A DNA stretch of 52,141 bases from Arcicella rosea. GTDB lineage: Bacteria; Bacteroidota; Bacteroidia; Cytophagales; Spirosomataceae. Positions 25,484 through 34,581 of this stretch are shown one piece after another (the first letter of the stretch is position 1; each line of letters starts with the position of its first letter). Position numbers and translations under genes: made by a program. A model generated the notes under the pieces. The model did not search any database. It saw nothing but the letters and a program-made list of their open reading frames with translations, and was not told the DNA's origin. Location of the stretch: positions 1 to 52,141 of the forward strand of contig NZ_JACHKT010000037.1 of NCBI RefSeq assembly GCF_014204325.1. The letters are read 5' to 3'.

Positions 25484-27838
25484 ATGAGTGTCACACAAGA
25501 AACCACCGACTTTTTAAAAGAGAAACTCAAAGAGACTTTTGGATTTTCCCAGTTCCGTGGTGAACAAGAAGATATTATAAAAAACACTCTCTCTGGCGAG
25601 AATACTTTTGTAATCATGCCAACGGGTGCAGGGAAATCATTATGTTATCAAATGCCTGCCATTGCAATGGAAGGCACAGCTATTGTGATTTCACCTTTGA
25701 TTGCCCTGATGAAAAATCAGGTTGATCAAATGAACGCATTTGGAATCAATGCTCAATTCTTGAATTCATCATTGAACCGTGCTGAAATGACGAAAGTTAA
25801 AAATGCGGTTATCAGCGGAGATGTAAAGTTACTTTATATTGCTCCAGAATCTTTAACTAAAGAAGATAACTTAGCCTTTTTAAAACAAGCGAAAATCTCT
25901 TTTGTTGCTATCGACGAAGCGCATTGTATCTCTGAATGGGGGCATGACTTCCGTCCAGAATATCGTCGTATCCGTTCAATCGTTGAGAGTATCAACGTTA
26001 AATTACCCATCATTGCCCTTACAGCAACGGCTACTCCAAAAGTTCAACAGGACATCCAGAAGAACTTAAATATGGACGATGCTCGTTTGTTTAAGTCTTC
26101 TTTTAATCGTAAAAATCTTTATTACGAAATCCGTGCGAAGCGTGATGATGTTGATAAACAGATTATCAAGTACATCAAGAAGAATCATGGAAAGTCTGGA
26201 ATTATCTATTGTTTAAGTCGCAAGAAAGTAGAAGAAATCGCCAATTTATTAAACGTGAATGGCGTTAGAGCTTTGCCTTATCACGCTGGTTTAGATGGTG
26301 ATATTCGTATGGCTAATCAAGAGGCTTTCTTGAACGAAGAAACTGACGTAATGGTAGCTACTATCGCTTTCGGAATGGGAATCGATAAGCCAGATGTTCG
26401 TTTTGTGATTCACTACGATGCACCAAAGTCATTAGAAGGCTATTACCAAGAAACTGGTAGAGCTGGTCGTGATGGGCTGGATGGTACTTGTATCATGTTT
26501 TATGCGAAAGAAGATATCAATAAGTTAGATAAATTCAATAAGGATAAAACCATTACTGAACGTGACACTGCTCGTATGCTTTTGCACGAAATGGTGCATT
26601 ATGCCAACTTGGGTACTTGTCGCCGTCGTCAATTATTAAATTATTTTGGCGAACATGTTGATAAAGACTGTGGTTTCTGTGATAACTGTAACAAACCAAC
26701 ACCAAAGTATAAAGTAGAAGAAGCCGTAGTGTTGGCTTTGAAAACGGTTGAATTAACAGGCGAACGTTTTGATGCACAACACATTGCCGATATTTTGATG
26801 GGTTATAAAAGCCAATATGTTGGTAGTTATGAACATAACAAAATTGAAACTTTCGGAAAAGCGAAATCATTATTCAAACTGAATGCAGATGAGGATGAAG
26901 ACGATGAAGACGATGATGACGACGAAGTAGAATTTTCGGATGAAGAAGATGAGGATGGAAATCCGATTCCAAAACAAAAGAAAGCAAAACCTGCTGTGAA
27001 ATCTAAGAGTAGAAAAAATGCAGAACCTGAACCGATTGAACAATGCGTTTCGATGGTGCGTCAGATAGCAGTTTTAGGTTTCTTAGAAAAAGACGTAGAG
27101 AATTATGGCGTATTGAAAGTTTCTGAAAAAGGGAAAGAGTACTTGAAAGACCCTTATCCATTAACGCTTTCAAAAGACCACGATTACGAAAACGAAAAAA
27201 TCGAAGAAGATGAAGAAAAAGAAGCAGCTTCTGGCAGCGGTTCTTATGATGTAGCCTTGTTCGAATTGTTGAAAAACCTTCGTAAAAAGCTTGCTAAAGA
27301 GAAAAACCTGCCTCCTTATGTAATCTTCCAAGATCCATCTTTGGAAGAAATGGCAACTACTTATCCAACAACCAAAGATGAGATGGCTCAAATCAACGGT
27401 GTTGGTATGGGTAAAGTAGTAAAATTTGGTCGTCAGTTTATTGATTTAATCAAGAAGTACGTTGAAGATAACGAGATTGAAACAGCTACCGAAGTAGTGG
27501 TAAAATCGGCTGTGAATAAATCAAAAATTAAAATTCATATCATCCAACAAGTAGATAGAAAAGTAGATTTAGATATTATTGCAGATCAGAAAGAACTTTC
27601 GATGGCAGAATTGATTGAGGAAATCGAACATATCTGTTATTCTGGTACGAAACTGAATCTTGATTATTATATCAACCAAGTAGTTGAACCTGATAAACAA
27701 GAGGAAATTTTCGAATACTTCATGGAAGCTGAATCTGATAATATCGCAGTAGCCTTGGACGAATGTAATATTGATGATATTACAGAAGAAGAATTAAGAT
27801 TAATGAGAATTAAGTTTTTAAGTGAAGTAGGCAACTAA
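25484..27838 (+). CDS. recQ: ATP-dependent DNA helicase RecQ, long form
   Basis: 3'-5' DNA helicase for recombination and fork repair. Helicase core: MPTGAGKSLCYQ with Walker K51, DEAHCISEWGHDFRPEYRR, ALTATATPKV, YCLSRKKVEEI, and motif VI in YYQETGRAGRDG. The RQC zinc site has four cysteines (LGTCRRRQ and DKDCGFCDNC). Between the RQC zinc/winged-helix part and the end of RQC lies a strongly acidic stretch of Asp/Glu (about residues 467-490). An HRDC domain follows (about 585-660), then a C-terminal extension of about 120 residues (LSMAELIEEIEHICYSG) resembling the HTH_40-type domain. At 784 residues it is much longer than the 610-residue E. coli enzyme; such extensions are common in Bacteroidota. 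Confidence 0.96.
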   Translation: MSVTQETTDFLKEKLKETFGFSQFRGEQEDIIKNTLSGENTFVIMPTGAGKSLCYQMPAIAMEGTAIVISPLIALMKNQVDQMNAFGINAQFLNSSLNRAEMTKVKNAVISGDVKLLYIAPESLTKEDNLAFLKQAKISFVAIDEAHCISEWGHDFRPEYRRIRSIVESINVKLPIIALTATATPKVQQDIQKNLNMDDARLFKSSFNRKNLYYEIRAKRDDVDKQIIKYIKKNHGKSGIIYCLSRKKVEEIANLLNVNGVRALPYHAGLDGDIRMANQEAFLNEETDVMVATIAFGMGIDKPDVRFVIHYDAPKSLEGYYQETGRAGRDGLDGTCIMFYAKEDINKLDKFNKDKTITERDTARMLLHEMVHYANLGTCRRRQLLNYFGEHVDKDCGFCDNCNKPTPKYKVEEAVVLALKTVELTGERFDAQHIADILMGYKSQYVGSYEHNKIETFGKAKSLFKLNADEDEDDEDDDDDEVEFSDEEDEDGNPIPKQKKAKPAVKSKSRKNAEPEPIEQCVSMVRQIAVLGFLEKDVENYGVLKVSEKGKEYLKDPYPLTLSKDHDYENEKIEEDEEKEAASGSGSYDVALFELLKNLRKKLAKEKNLPPYVIFQDPSLEEMATTYPTTKDEMAQINGVGMGKVVKFGRQFIDLIKKYVEDNEIETATEVVVKSAVNKSKIKIHIIQQVDRKVDLDIIADQKELSMAELIEEIEHICYSGTKLNLDYYINQVVEPDKQEEIFEYFMEAESDNIAVALDECNIDDITEEELRLMRIKFLSEVGN

Positions 27839-27885
27839 TGAAAGGCAATTAATCCTTGAAAATTAATAAAATTGCTTAATGAAGT

Positions 27886-27914
27886 ATATCAATGATTCTC
27901 TGAGTCATTGATAT
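27886..27914. repeat. Hairpin between recQ and purD
   Basis: A 10-bp perfect stem pairs 27886-27895 (atatcaatga) with 27905-27914 (tcattgatat) over a 9-base loop. It ends 18 bases before purD. There is no T run, so it may be a leader hairpin rather than a terminator. Confidence 0.5.
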
Positions 27915-27932
27915 GCTAGAAAATAACAATCA

Positions 27933-29213
27933 ATGAATACACTAATTTTAGGCTCTGGCGGACGTGAACACGCTTTTGCTTGGAGAATAACCCAGAGTAC
28001 ACTTTGTGATAAATTGTTTGTAGCGCCAGGTAATGCTGGTACTGCTCAGATTGCTACAAACCTACCTATTTCATATAATGATTTTGAGAAAATTGCGGAA
28101 GCCGTTTTGGCAAATGATATTGATTTAGTGATAGTTGGGCCTGAAGAGCCTTTAGTAAAAGGAGTAAGAGATTATTTTCAATCGAGAGAAGAATTGAAAC
28201 ACGTTTTAATGGTTGGTCCAGATGCACATGGAGCAATGTTGGAAGGGTCAAAGGATTTCTCGAAAAACTTTATGGCGAAGTACGGTGTGCCAACGGCTAA
28301 ATCTGAAACGTTCACCAAAGATACGCTTGAAGATGGTTTAAGATATTTAGAAGATCAGAAGTTACCGATCGTTTTAAAAGCAGATGGACTAGCCGCTGGA
28401 AAAGGAGTAATTATTGCACTTTCATTAGACGAAGCCAAAGAATCTTTAACAGAAATGTTAGTCGATGCCAAATTTGGCGATGCTAGTAGTAAAGTAGTTA
28501 TTGAAGAGTTTTTAACAGGAATCGAGCTTTCAGTTTTTGTATTGACCGATGGCGATTCTTACAAAATTTTACCTGAAGCCAAAGATTACAAACGCATTGG
28601 CGAAGGTGATACTGGTTTAAATACTGGTGGCATGGGTGCTGTTTCGCCTGTTCCATTTGCTACTGAAAAATTCATGGAAGCAGTAGAAAACCAAGTAATC
28701 AAACCAACAATGGCTGGTTTGAAAGCCGAAGGAATAAAATACAATGGTTTTATCTTTATTGGTTTAATGAACCACGAAGGCGAACCTTATGTAATTGAAT
28801 ATAATGCTCGTATGGGCGACCCTGAAACAGAAGTAGTTTTACCAAGAATCGAGTCTGATTTTTTAGCCTTGATGATTGCTACGGCAAAAAATAAACTTCA
28901 TGAAGCCGATTTCACTGTGAGTAAACAACATGCTGTAACAACAGTTGTTGTAGCTGGCGGTTATCCAGGCGACTATAGAAAAGGTGATGTAATTGTAGGC
29001 TATGATTCAGTAAAAGATGCTACAATTTTTCATGCAGGAACTAAGCCAGAAAATGGTTTGGTACTTACGAATGGTGGTAGAGTAATGGCATTAACTGGAA
29101 TGTCGAATACTTTAGAAAAAGCCATTCAAAAATCTCAAAAAGCTGCCCAAGACGTGCTTTTTGATGGAAAATATTATCGAAAAGATATTGGGTTAGATGT
29201 GTTGAGGTATTAA
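27933..29213 (+). CDS. purD: Phosphoribosylamine-glycine ligase
   Basis: ATP-grasp enzyme for the second step of purine synthesis, joining glycine to phosphoribosylamine. Seen: ILGSGGREHAFAW at the N-terminus, VAPGNAGTAQIAT, DGLAAGKGVIIA (ATP loop), TGGMGAVSPVP, and EYNARMGDPETEVVLPR (metal site). The 426 residues give the four classical domains. It is followed after 57 bases by ricT on the same strand. No purine riboswitch or PurR-like site was seen upstream. Confidence 0.97.
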   Translation: MNTLILGSGGREHAFAWRITQSTLCDKLFVAPGNAGTAQIATNLPISYNDFEKIAEAVLANDIDLVIVGPEEPLVKGVRDYFQSREELKHVLMVGPDAHGAMLEGSKDFSKNFMAKYGVPTAKSETFTKDTLEDGLRYLEDQKLPIVLKADGLAAGKGVIIALSLDEAKESLTEMLVDAKFGDASSKVVIEEFLTGIELSVFVLTDGDSYKILPEAKDYKRIGEGDTGLNTGGMGAVSPVPFATEKFMEAVENQVIKPTMAGLKAEGIKYNGFIFIGLMNHEGEPYVIEYNARMGDPETEVVLPRIESDFLALMIATAKNKLHEADFTVSKQHAVTTVVVAGGYPGDYRKGDVIVGYDSVKDATIFHAGTKPENGLVLTNGGRVMALTGMSNTLEKAIQKSQKAAQDVLFDGKYYRKDIGLDVLRY

Positions 29214-29270
29214 TTTACTTAGTTAATAAACACATAAAGTAGAATGATTTTTTCATTCTCTCCTTAAATT

Positions 29271-30842
29271 ATGGGATGTAAATCTTGCTCCTCAGGAAGC
29301 TGTGGAACTAAAAATAAAAGCGATGGTGCTGTAGGAGGTTGTCAAAACAACGGTGCTTGCGGTACTGGAGGTTGCAATAAAATGAACGTATTCGACTGGC
29401 TGTCGAATATGGATATTCCTACTTTTAGTAAATTCAATGTTGTAGAAGTAAAATTTAAAGGTGGTAGAAAAGAATATTTTCGTAATACAAACCAAATTGA
29501 ACTCTACGCTGGCGATCCTGTAATTGTTGATGTTCCGAGTGGGCATCATCTTGGCTTTGTATCTTTACAAGGCGAGTTGGTTCGTTTACAGATGTTGAAA
29601 AAAGGGCTGAAAGATAATGAAGAAATAAAAGTTATCTACAGAAAAGCCAATGAAAAAGACCTTGAAAAACATGACCAAGCCGTTGCTCGTGATTATCCGA
29701 CAATGTACCGTACTCGTGAAATCATCAAGGACTTAAAGCTGAACATGAAGCTTTCGGATGTTGAGTTTCAATCGGATAATACGAAAGCCATTTTTTATTA
29801 CTCTTCCGACGACCGTGTGGATTTCAGAGAGTTAATTAAAATGCTGGCTGGAGAATTTAAAGTGAGGGTTGAAATGAAACAAATTTCTCTTCGCCAAGAG
29901 GCTGCCAGAGTAGGTGGAATCGGTGTGTGCGGAAGAGAATTATGTTGCTCTACTTGGTTGACAGACTTCAAAAATGTTACAACTTCGGCAGCTCGTTATC
30001 AAAATCTTTCCTTAAATCCTGTAAAACTTTCTGGTCAATGTGGGCGATTGAAATGTTGCTTAAACTATGAATTAGAAACTTATATGGATGCTTTGAAGGA
30101 TATTCCAACGATTGAAAAATCGCTTCAAACCATTAAAGGAGAAGCTTTTTTACAGAAAACGGATATTTTCAAAAGAGTCATGTGGTTTGGCTACAGAGGC
30201 GAAGAAAGTAACTGGATTCCTGTAACGGTTGATAGAGTAAAGGAAATTATGACCTTGAATGAAAAGGGAATAAAACCACAGACCATTGATGGTGCTGAGT
30301 CTGCCAAAATTGAAATGGAAATCGAAAAAGGCTCTGGCCCATTGAATGCCGATTTGGATAAAATGGACAGAAAGTACGGCGGAAACGGGGGTAAGAAAAG
30401 CTTCGATAAGAGAAAAGGAGATCGTCCAGACTTCAAATCAGAGAAAAGAGATACGGCTCGCCCTGAACGTGAACGCAGAGATTTCAAACAAGAAAAAAGA
30501 GGAGAAGTAAAACCTGAACAACGTCCTGCAAAAGTTGAAGATAAAGTACAGGTTCAAAAAACTGCTGTTCAGCCAAAGCAACAAGGTCAGAGACCGCAAG
30601 AGCAAAAGCCAGCGAACCCTAAGAACAACCAAAGACCGCATCATCAGAAAGGTCCGAAACCACAGCAACAGCCGACTCAACCAGCTAATGTAGCGGATGC
30701 TCAGGAAAAACCAGCAGCTCAAGTGCAACAGCCAAAAGCGAACAATAATCAGGGAAATAGAAAGCCCAATCATCAAAAGCAAAATCGTCCGCCACAAAAT
30801 CGGAACAATAACCGTAACAATGACGATAACAAAGCAGTCTAG
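29271..30842 (+). CDS. ricT: RicT/YaaT-type PSP1-domain protein
   Basis: Relative of RicT, a subunit of an Fe-S-containing complex that in Bacillus works with RNase Y; its Bacteroidota role is not settled. The first 35 residues hold six cysteines (C3, C6, C11, C24, C30, C35) in a Gly/Ser-rich stretch, a likely metal site. The PSP1 core (about 50-330) has GVCGRELCCSTWL and GQCGRLKCCLNYE, with paired cysteines. From about residue 360 to the end the chain is a disordered Lys/Arg/Gln/Asn/Pro-rich tail of about 160 residues, typical of RNA-binding tails. gldH starts four bases after its stop; this ricT-gldH order recurs in gliding Bacteroidota. Confidence 0.9.
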   Translation: MGCKSCSSGSCGTKNKSDGAVGGCQNNGACGTGGCNKMNVFDWLSNMDIPTFSKFNVVEVKFKGGRKEYFRNTNQIELYAGDPVIVDVPSGHHLGFVSLQGELVRLQMLKKGLKDNEEIKVIYRKANEKDLEKHDQAVARDYPTMYRTREIIKDLKLNMKLSDVEFQSDNTKAIFYYSSDDRVDFRELIKMLAGEFKVRVEMKQISLRQEAARVGGIGVCGRELCCSTWLTDFKNVTTSAARYQNLSLNPVKLSGQCGRLKCCLNYELETYMDALKDIPTIEKSLQTIKGEAFLQKTDIFKRVMWFGYRGEESNWIPVTVDRVKEIMTLNEKGIKPQTIDGAESAKIEMEIEKGSGPLNADLDKMDRKYGGNGGKKSFDKRKGDRPDFKSEKRDTARPERERRDFKQEKRGEVKPEQRPAKVEDKVQVQKTAVQPKQQGQRPQEQKPANPKNNQRPHHQKGPKPQQQPTQPANVADAQEKPAAQVQQPKANNNQGNRKPNHQKQNRPPQNRNNNRNNDDNKAV

Positions 30843-30846
30843 CGAT

Positions 30847-31389
30847 ATGTGGAGTAAAAGATATTTAGTTAATAAAGTCATTGCAGAATCGTTCAGCAAG
30901 TCTAAAAACTTGCTGAATGTTCAAATAATGGCTTTGTTAACTATTTGTTTGTTCACGCTTTCATCTTGTGATACCAACACAATTTTAAAAGATAATTACG
31001 ACATTCCAGATGCCAAGTGGTTTATCAAGGATGCACCTACTTTTACTTTTGAAGTAAAAGATGCAGCATCGACTTACAATGTGTTTTATACCATTCGTAA
31101 CAATCGTTCGTATCCATATTATAATTTGTACTTAACACATTATTTAAGTACAGATGCAGGAAAAGTAATTCATCAGAAATTGGATGAAGTAATTTTATTC
31201 GACCAAGCTTCTGGGCGACCTTTAGGCGAAGGACTCGGTGATATTTATGACCATAAAGTACTTGTCTTTAAAGATTTTAGATTTCCTAAAAATGGGAAAT
31301 ATAAAATTCAGATTCGCCAGTACATGCGACAAGACCCACTTTTAGATATAGTAAGTGCAGGCTTTTCGATTGAAAAAGTGATTCATTAA
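30847..31389 (+). CDS. gldH: Gliding motility lipoprotein GldH
   Basis: Outer-membrane-associated lipoprotein required for gliding in Flavobacterium. The lipobox is TLSSC with the modified Cys at residue 41, after a basic n-region (FSKSKNLLN) and a hydrophobic core (IMALLTICLF). The mature part begins DTNTILKDNYDIPDAKW and continues with the GldH pattern VFYTIRNNRSYPYYNLYL and a C-terminal YKIQIRQYMRQDPL. An alternative start at 30928 leaves a 13-residue signal without positive charges, so 30847 is preferred. A perfect hairpin at 30892-30917 falls inside the signal-peptide codons of the longer form. Probably translated together with ricT. Confidence 0.82.
   Translation: MWSKRYLVNKVIAESFSKSKNLLNVQIMALLTICLFTLSSCDTNTILKDNYDIPDAKWFIKDAPTFTFEVKDAASTYNVFYTIRNNRSYPYYNLYLTHYLSTDAGKVIHQKLDEVILFDQASGRPLGEGLGDIYDHKVLVFKDFRFPKNGKYKIQIRQYMRQDPLLDIVSAGFSIEKVIH
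30892..30917. repeat. Perfect hairpin at the gldH 5' end
   Basis: ttcagcaagt (30892-30901) pairs with acttgctgaa (30908-30917), a 10-bp stem with a 6-base loop. It lies inside the start region of gldH, or just before it if translation begins at 30928. No T run follows. Confidence 0.6.
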
Positions 31390-31428
31390 TTTTAAAATCG
31401 ATAAGTAATCGTAAAGAGAAACTTAGCC

Positions 31429-32061
31429 ATGCAAAAATTTCTTCCTTTATTTCCGCTCAATTTGGTGGTTTATCCGATGGAAGCACTCAATCTTCACATT
31501 TTCGAACCACGCTATCGTGAATTAATCAATGAATGTTTAGATAACGGAAATACTTTCGGGATTCCTACTTTTATGGATGGAAAATTACCCGGATTTGGTA
31601 CAGAAGTTAAAATTACAGCTTTGTCCAAACGCTTTGATGATGGACGAATGGACATTAAGACCGAAGGTGTTAGAACATTCAGAATCATTGATTTTCAGAA
31701 TCCTGTTCATCAAAAAATGTATGCAGGTGGCGTCTTAGAAATGTTGCCAGAAGCAGAAATTCGTCCAACTGTCATGATTGGTTTGGTAGAAAGAGTAAAA
31801 GTTTTATATCGCCTTTTAGAAGAAGAAAATACTTTTGATATTAATAAAGCTCAACCTTATTCATATCAAATTGCCCATAAAATTGGTTTGACCTTAGAAG
31901 AAGAATATCAGTTGCTAAAAATGCCAACTGAAGCCGAACGACAAGGCTTTTTAATTCAACATTTAGAAAGAGTAATTTCTGTTTTGCAAGAAGTAGAAAA
32001 AACAAAAGAAAGAATCAGAATGAATGGACATTTCAAGAATTTGGATCCATTGAATTTCTAA
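31429..32061 (+). CDS. LON N-terminal-domain protein
   Basis: Stand-alone copy of the substrate-binding N-terminal domain of Lon protease, 210 residues, without AAA or protease parts. The opening LPLFPLNLVVYPMEALNLHIFEPRY is the family hallmark (shown here across residues 5-29 in short: FPLNLVVYP, HIFEPRYREL), followed by the beta-rich GFGTEVKITA region and a helical end. Role unknown; such proteins may bind unfolded proteins or act with cereblon-like folds. It follows gldH by 39 bases and may share its transcript. Confidence 0.9.
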   Translation: MQKFLPLFPLNLVVYPMEALNLHIFEPRYRELINECLDNGNTFGIPTFMDGKLPGFGTEVKITALSKRFDDGRMDIKTEGVRTFRIIDFQNPVHQKMYAGGVLEMLPEAEIRPTVMIGLVERVKVLYRLLEEENTFDINKAQPYSYQIAHKIGLTLEEEYQLLKMPTEAERQGFLIQHLERVISVLQEVEKTKERIRMNGHFKNLDPLNF

Positions 32062-32112
32062 GAGACTAAATTCTATAATCTATTCACGATTAATTTTTAA
32101 AAGTTACAAAAA

Positions 32113-33339
32113 ATGAAGATTGCTGTTTGGCATAATTTACATAGTGGTGGAGGTAGTAGAGCCTTACAGTATCACATTTTGGGTTTAATAGAGCGTGGAC
32201 ATCAAGTAGAAGTTTGGGCAGTAAATCCAGATGCAAACGGTTTTATGAAATTGCCAGCGAGTGTAAAACTCCATGCTGTTCCAGCGGTTCATTCTAAAGC
32301 TAATCCTAGTTTTAAAGGAAAAATCTCCTTACTTTTTTTCGAGAAAGAAGCCAATATGTTGGCGATGGAAACGCATTGTCAACAATGTGCTGAGGAAATT
32401 CACGCAGGTAATTTTGATGTATTATTCGCTAATAGTTGTTCGTTCTACGCTGTTCCTTTTATTGGAAGATTTGTGAAAATTCCAAAGGTTTTGTACTTGG
32501 GCGAACCCATGCGTTTTTTGTATGAAGCCATGCCAAAACAGGTTTGGGAAGCGCCAGATAGACCACAAAGTAAATTGAGCCTTGAGTATTGGACGCACAC
32601 TTTTGCTAGTGCTTGGCGTTTGAACAGGTTTCGTACTTTTGTGCGTGAAGAATGGAAAAACTATCAAGCTTTTGATAAAGTATTAGTCAATTCATATTTT
32701 TCTGCTGAGAGTTGCCAAAGAGTATATGCTTTGCCTTCTGAGGTTTGTTATTTGGGGGTTGATACTGCATTGTTTCATCCTTCAACTGAAAAGATAAATC
32801 AGGAGCAATATGTGGTGGGTTTGGGAAGTTTTATGTCGCATAAAAATCCAGAATTTGCGATTAGAGCTTTAGGATTAATCAAACAAAATCGCCCGAAATT
32901 ACTTTGGATTGGCAATATGGCTACCGAAGAATATTGGAACGAAATGTCTAAGCTTGCTGATTCGCTGAATGTGGAAATTGAATTAAAGAAAATGGTTTCT
33001 GATGAAGAATTGATACAATTGCTCAGTAATGCGGTTTGTATGGTTTATACTTCAAAATTAGAGCCTTTTGGTTTTGCTCCACTTGAAGCCAACGCCTGCG
33101 GAACACCTGTTGTAGCTGTTGCCGAAGGAGGTGTTCGTGAAACGGTTATTCATGGGAAAAATGGATTTTTGACTAAAAATAAAGCAAGCGAATTGGCTTT
33201 TTACGTTGAAAAACTGCTTGCTGATAAAGTACTCAGACAAGAAATGTCGGATTTTGCTTTACAAAATGTTAGAGAAAATTGGTCTTTACAGGCTGGTTCA
33301 GAAAGACTTATTACGGCATTAACCGAAGTATTGAAGTAA
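32113..33339 (+). CDS. Glycosyltransferase, GT4 family
   Basis: GT-B retaining glycosyltransferase of 408 residues. N-terminal motif WHNLHSGGGSRALQYHILG binds acceptor and donor phosphate. The donor domain has VVGLGSFMSHKNPEFAI, and the EX7E motif is EPFGFAPLEANACGTPVVAV with both glutamates. There is no signal peptide or membrane helix. It is outside the polysaccharide block at 10-16 kb, next to housekeeping genes, so its glycan target is unknown. Its stop is only five bases from the converging J-domain gene, with no terminator between them. Confidence 0.92.
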   Translation: MKIAVWHNLHSGGGSRALQYHILGLIERGHQVEVWAVNPDANGFMKLPASVKLHAVPAVHSKANPSFKGKISLLFFEKEANMLAMETHCQQCAEEIHAGNFDVLFANSCSFYAVPFIGRFVKIPKVLYLGEPMRFLYEAMPKQVWEAPDRPQSKLSLEYWTHTFASAWRLNRFRTFVREEWKNYQAFDKVLVNSYFSAESCQRVYALPSEVCYLGVDTALFHPSTEKINQEQYVVGLGSFMSHKNPEFAIRALGLIKQNRPKLLWIGNMATEEYWNEMSKLADSLNVEIELKKMVSDEELIQLLSNAVCMVYTSKLEPFGFAPLEANACGTPVVAVAEGGVRETVIHGKNGFLTKNKASELAFYVEKLLADKVLRQEMSDFALQNVRENWSLQAGSERLITALTEVLK

Positions 33340-33344
33340 TGATT

Positions 33345-34442
33345 TCAGAAGAAATCATCATCATCAAACATATTATATGTTTTTAGAAAGGCACGCATAT
33401 TTTCTTTCATCCTCAACATATTAATATCATTTTCAATAGATTTGATGTTATTTTTAATGCGAGTCATTTCACGTTTAATACGTGTTTTTGTCGTATCGTT
33501 ATCAAGACCAAAACGTTGAAATAAATTACCACTTGGTCCATTTGCTTTATTGTATAATTCCCAATGTTCACGTTCCAACTCAATGAGTTGTTCTTTCAAG
33601 AGTTTATTATAATACTTCAATTGTTCGTCAGCCATTTTCCAAGCGTTGATGTCGATACTCTGTAAAGAAATCTTCAAACGTAACAATTCAAACAAATCAT
33701 TTTTCTCGTAAGCTTGAGTGATTTGCTTCATGATTTCCGTCTTGCGTTCTCGTTCTGCTTCGTCAGGTTCACGGTCTGGATGATATGCTTTTACCAAATC
33801 TGTATAAATACTTCTGGCGGCTTTATTGATATTTTGTGCTTCTTCTTTAAGTTTTTCTTCTTTCTCTAACTGTTTTGCAGTTTTCTTTTTCTCTTTTTGG
33901 GATGCTTGTTCAAAAGCCTCTTTTTCTTCTAGTTTTTTTTCAAATATATCATGTAAAAAGTCTGGGTCATTTACCTTTTCTTCCTCTTCGTCCAATTCAA
34001 TATCAAACATATCCTTCATCATTTGCTTCATGAGGTCTATGCTTTCTGTCTCAGTTTCTTCGGCGATTTCATCATAAGTCTGACCAGCGTATTTATCAAA
34101 CATTACTTTTAGTTCGTCTTTTCCAGCTTGCTCGATTAACTCTTCTGATTTGCTTAGAATAAAATGAGCAATTTTCTCTTTCTCTTTCTTCTTGAAAAAT
34201 TTATCGTCATAATGCTTATCGAAGAGATAAACCATTTCTACAATTTTGTCAATATGTTTGTATTCTAGCGGAACAATGTCTGTTTGAATACGACTGACGA
34301 TAAGCTCCAATTGCTGGGCATCTTTGACTAATTTTTCTTTTAGTTCATTGATTTTTTTGACATGACTATTGAATTGTTTTTGAAGTTTAGATAAATTTTT
34401 ATCAGTTTGAACAGTAAGGATTAAAGTATTTTGATTTGACAT
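33345..34442 (-). CDS. J-domain protein with internal DnaJ module
   Basis: Co-chaperone-like protein of 365 residues. A J-domain lies in the middle: helix II SIYTDLVKAY, then HPD at residues 221-223, then KTEIMKQITQAYEKNDLFELLRL. Unlike DnaJ, the J-domain is preceded by about 200 residues of charged coiled-coil (NINELKEK style heptads, then an acidic Glu/Asp stretch and EKEEKLKEE), and there is no Gly/Phe region or zinc finger. The C-terminal part is again helical and ends in DDDDFF. It probably recruits DnaK to a specific client. It faces the GT4 gene tail-to-tail. Confidence 0.85.
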   Translation of the reverse strand: MSNQNTLILTVQTDKNLSKLQKQFNSHVKKINELKEKLVKDAQQLELIVSRIQTDIVPLEYKHIDKIVEMVYLFDKHYDDKFFKKKEKEKIAHFILSKSEELIEQAGKDELKVMFDKYAGQTYDEIAEETETESIDLMKQMMKDMFDIELDEEEEKVNDPDFLHDIFEKKLEEKEAFEQASQKEKKKTAKQLEKEEKLKEEAQNINKAARSIYTDLVKAYHPDREPDEAERERKTEIMKQITQAYEKNDLFELLRLKISLQSIDINAWKMADEQLKYYNKLLKEQLIELEREHWELYNKANGPSGNLFQRFGLDNDTTKTRIKREMTRIKNNIKSIENDINMLRMKENMRAFLKTYNMFDDDDFF

Positions 34443-34553
34443 AAGAGTACTTTTTAGCGTAATACCTGATTTTTCGACAAAGTATTTTTAGCAAAAGTAT
34501 TCAATTTGCTTGAAAGCTAATGTGATAACGAGCAAAATATTATCGAATTAGTT

Positions 34554-34561
34554 TAACTTTG
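34554..34561 (+). promoter_or_regulatory. Candidate -7 element for the DUF983-GNAT unit
   Basis: TAACTTTG matches TAnnTTTG exactly and lies 20 bases before the ATG at 34582. No TTTG is found at the -33 position. Confidence 0.35.
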
Positions 34562-34581
34562 TCGATATAAATTAAAATGAT

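Noticed and set aside
30697-30846. Upstream extension of gldH into ricT
   Set aside because: The extra residues are the out-of-frame reading of the ricT tail; a normal signal peptide starts only from 30847 or 30928.
30438-30899. Long antisense frame over the ricT tail
   Set aside because: Its leucine-rich sequence is the complement of the Lys/Gln-rich tail of ricT and has no start context.
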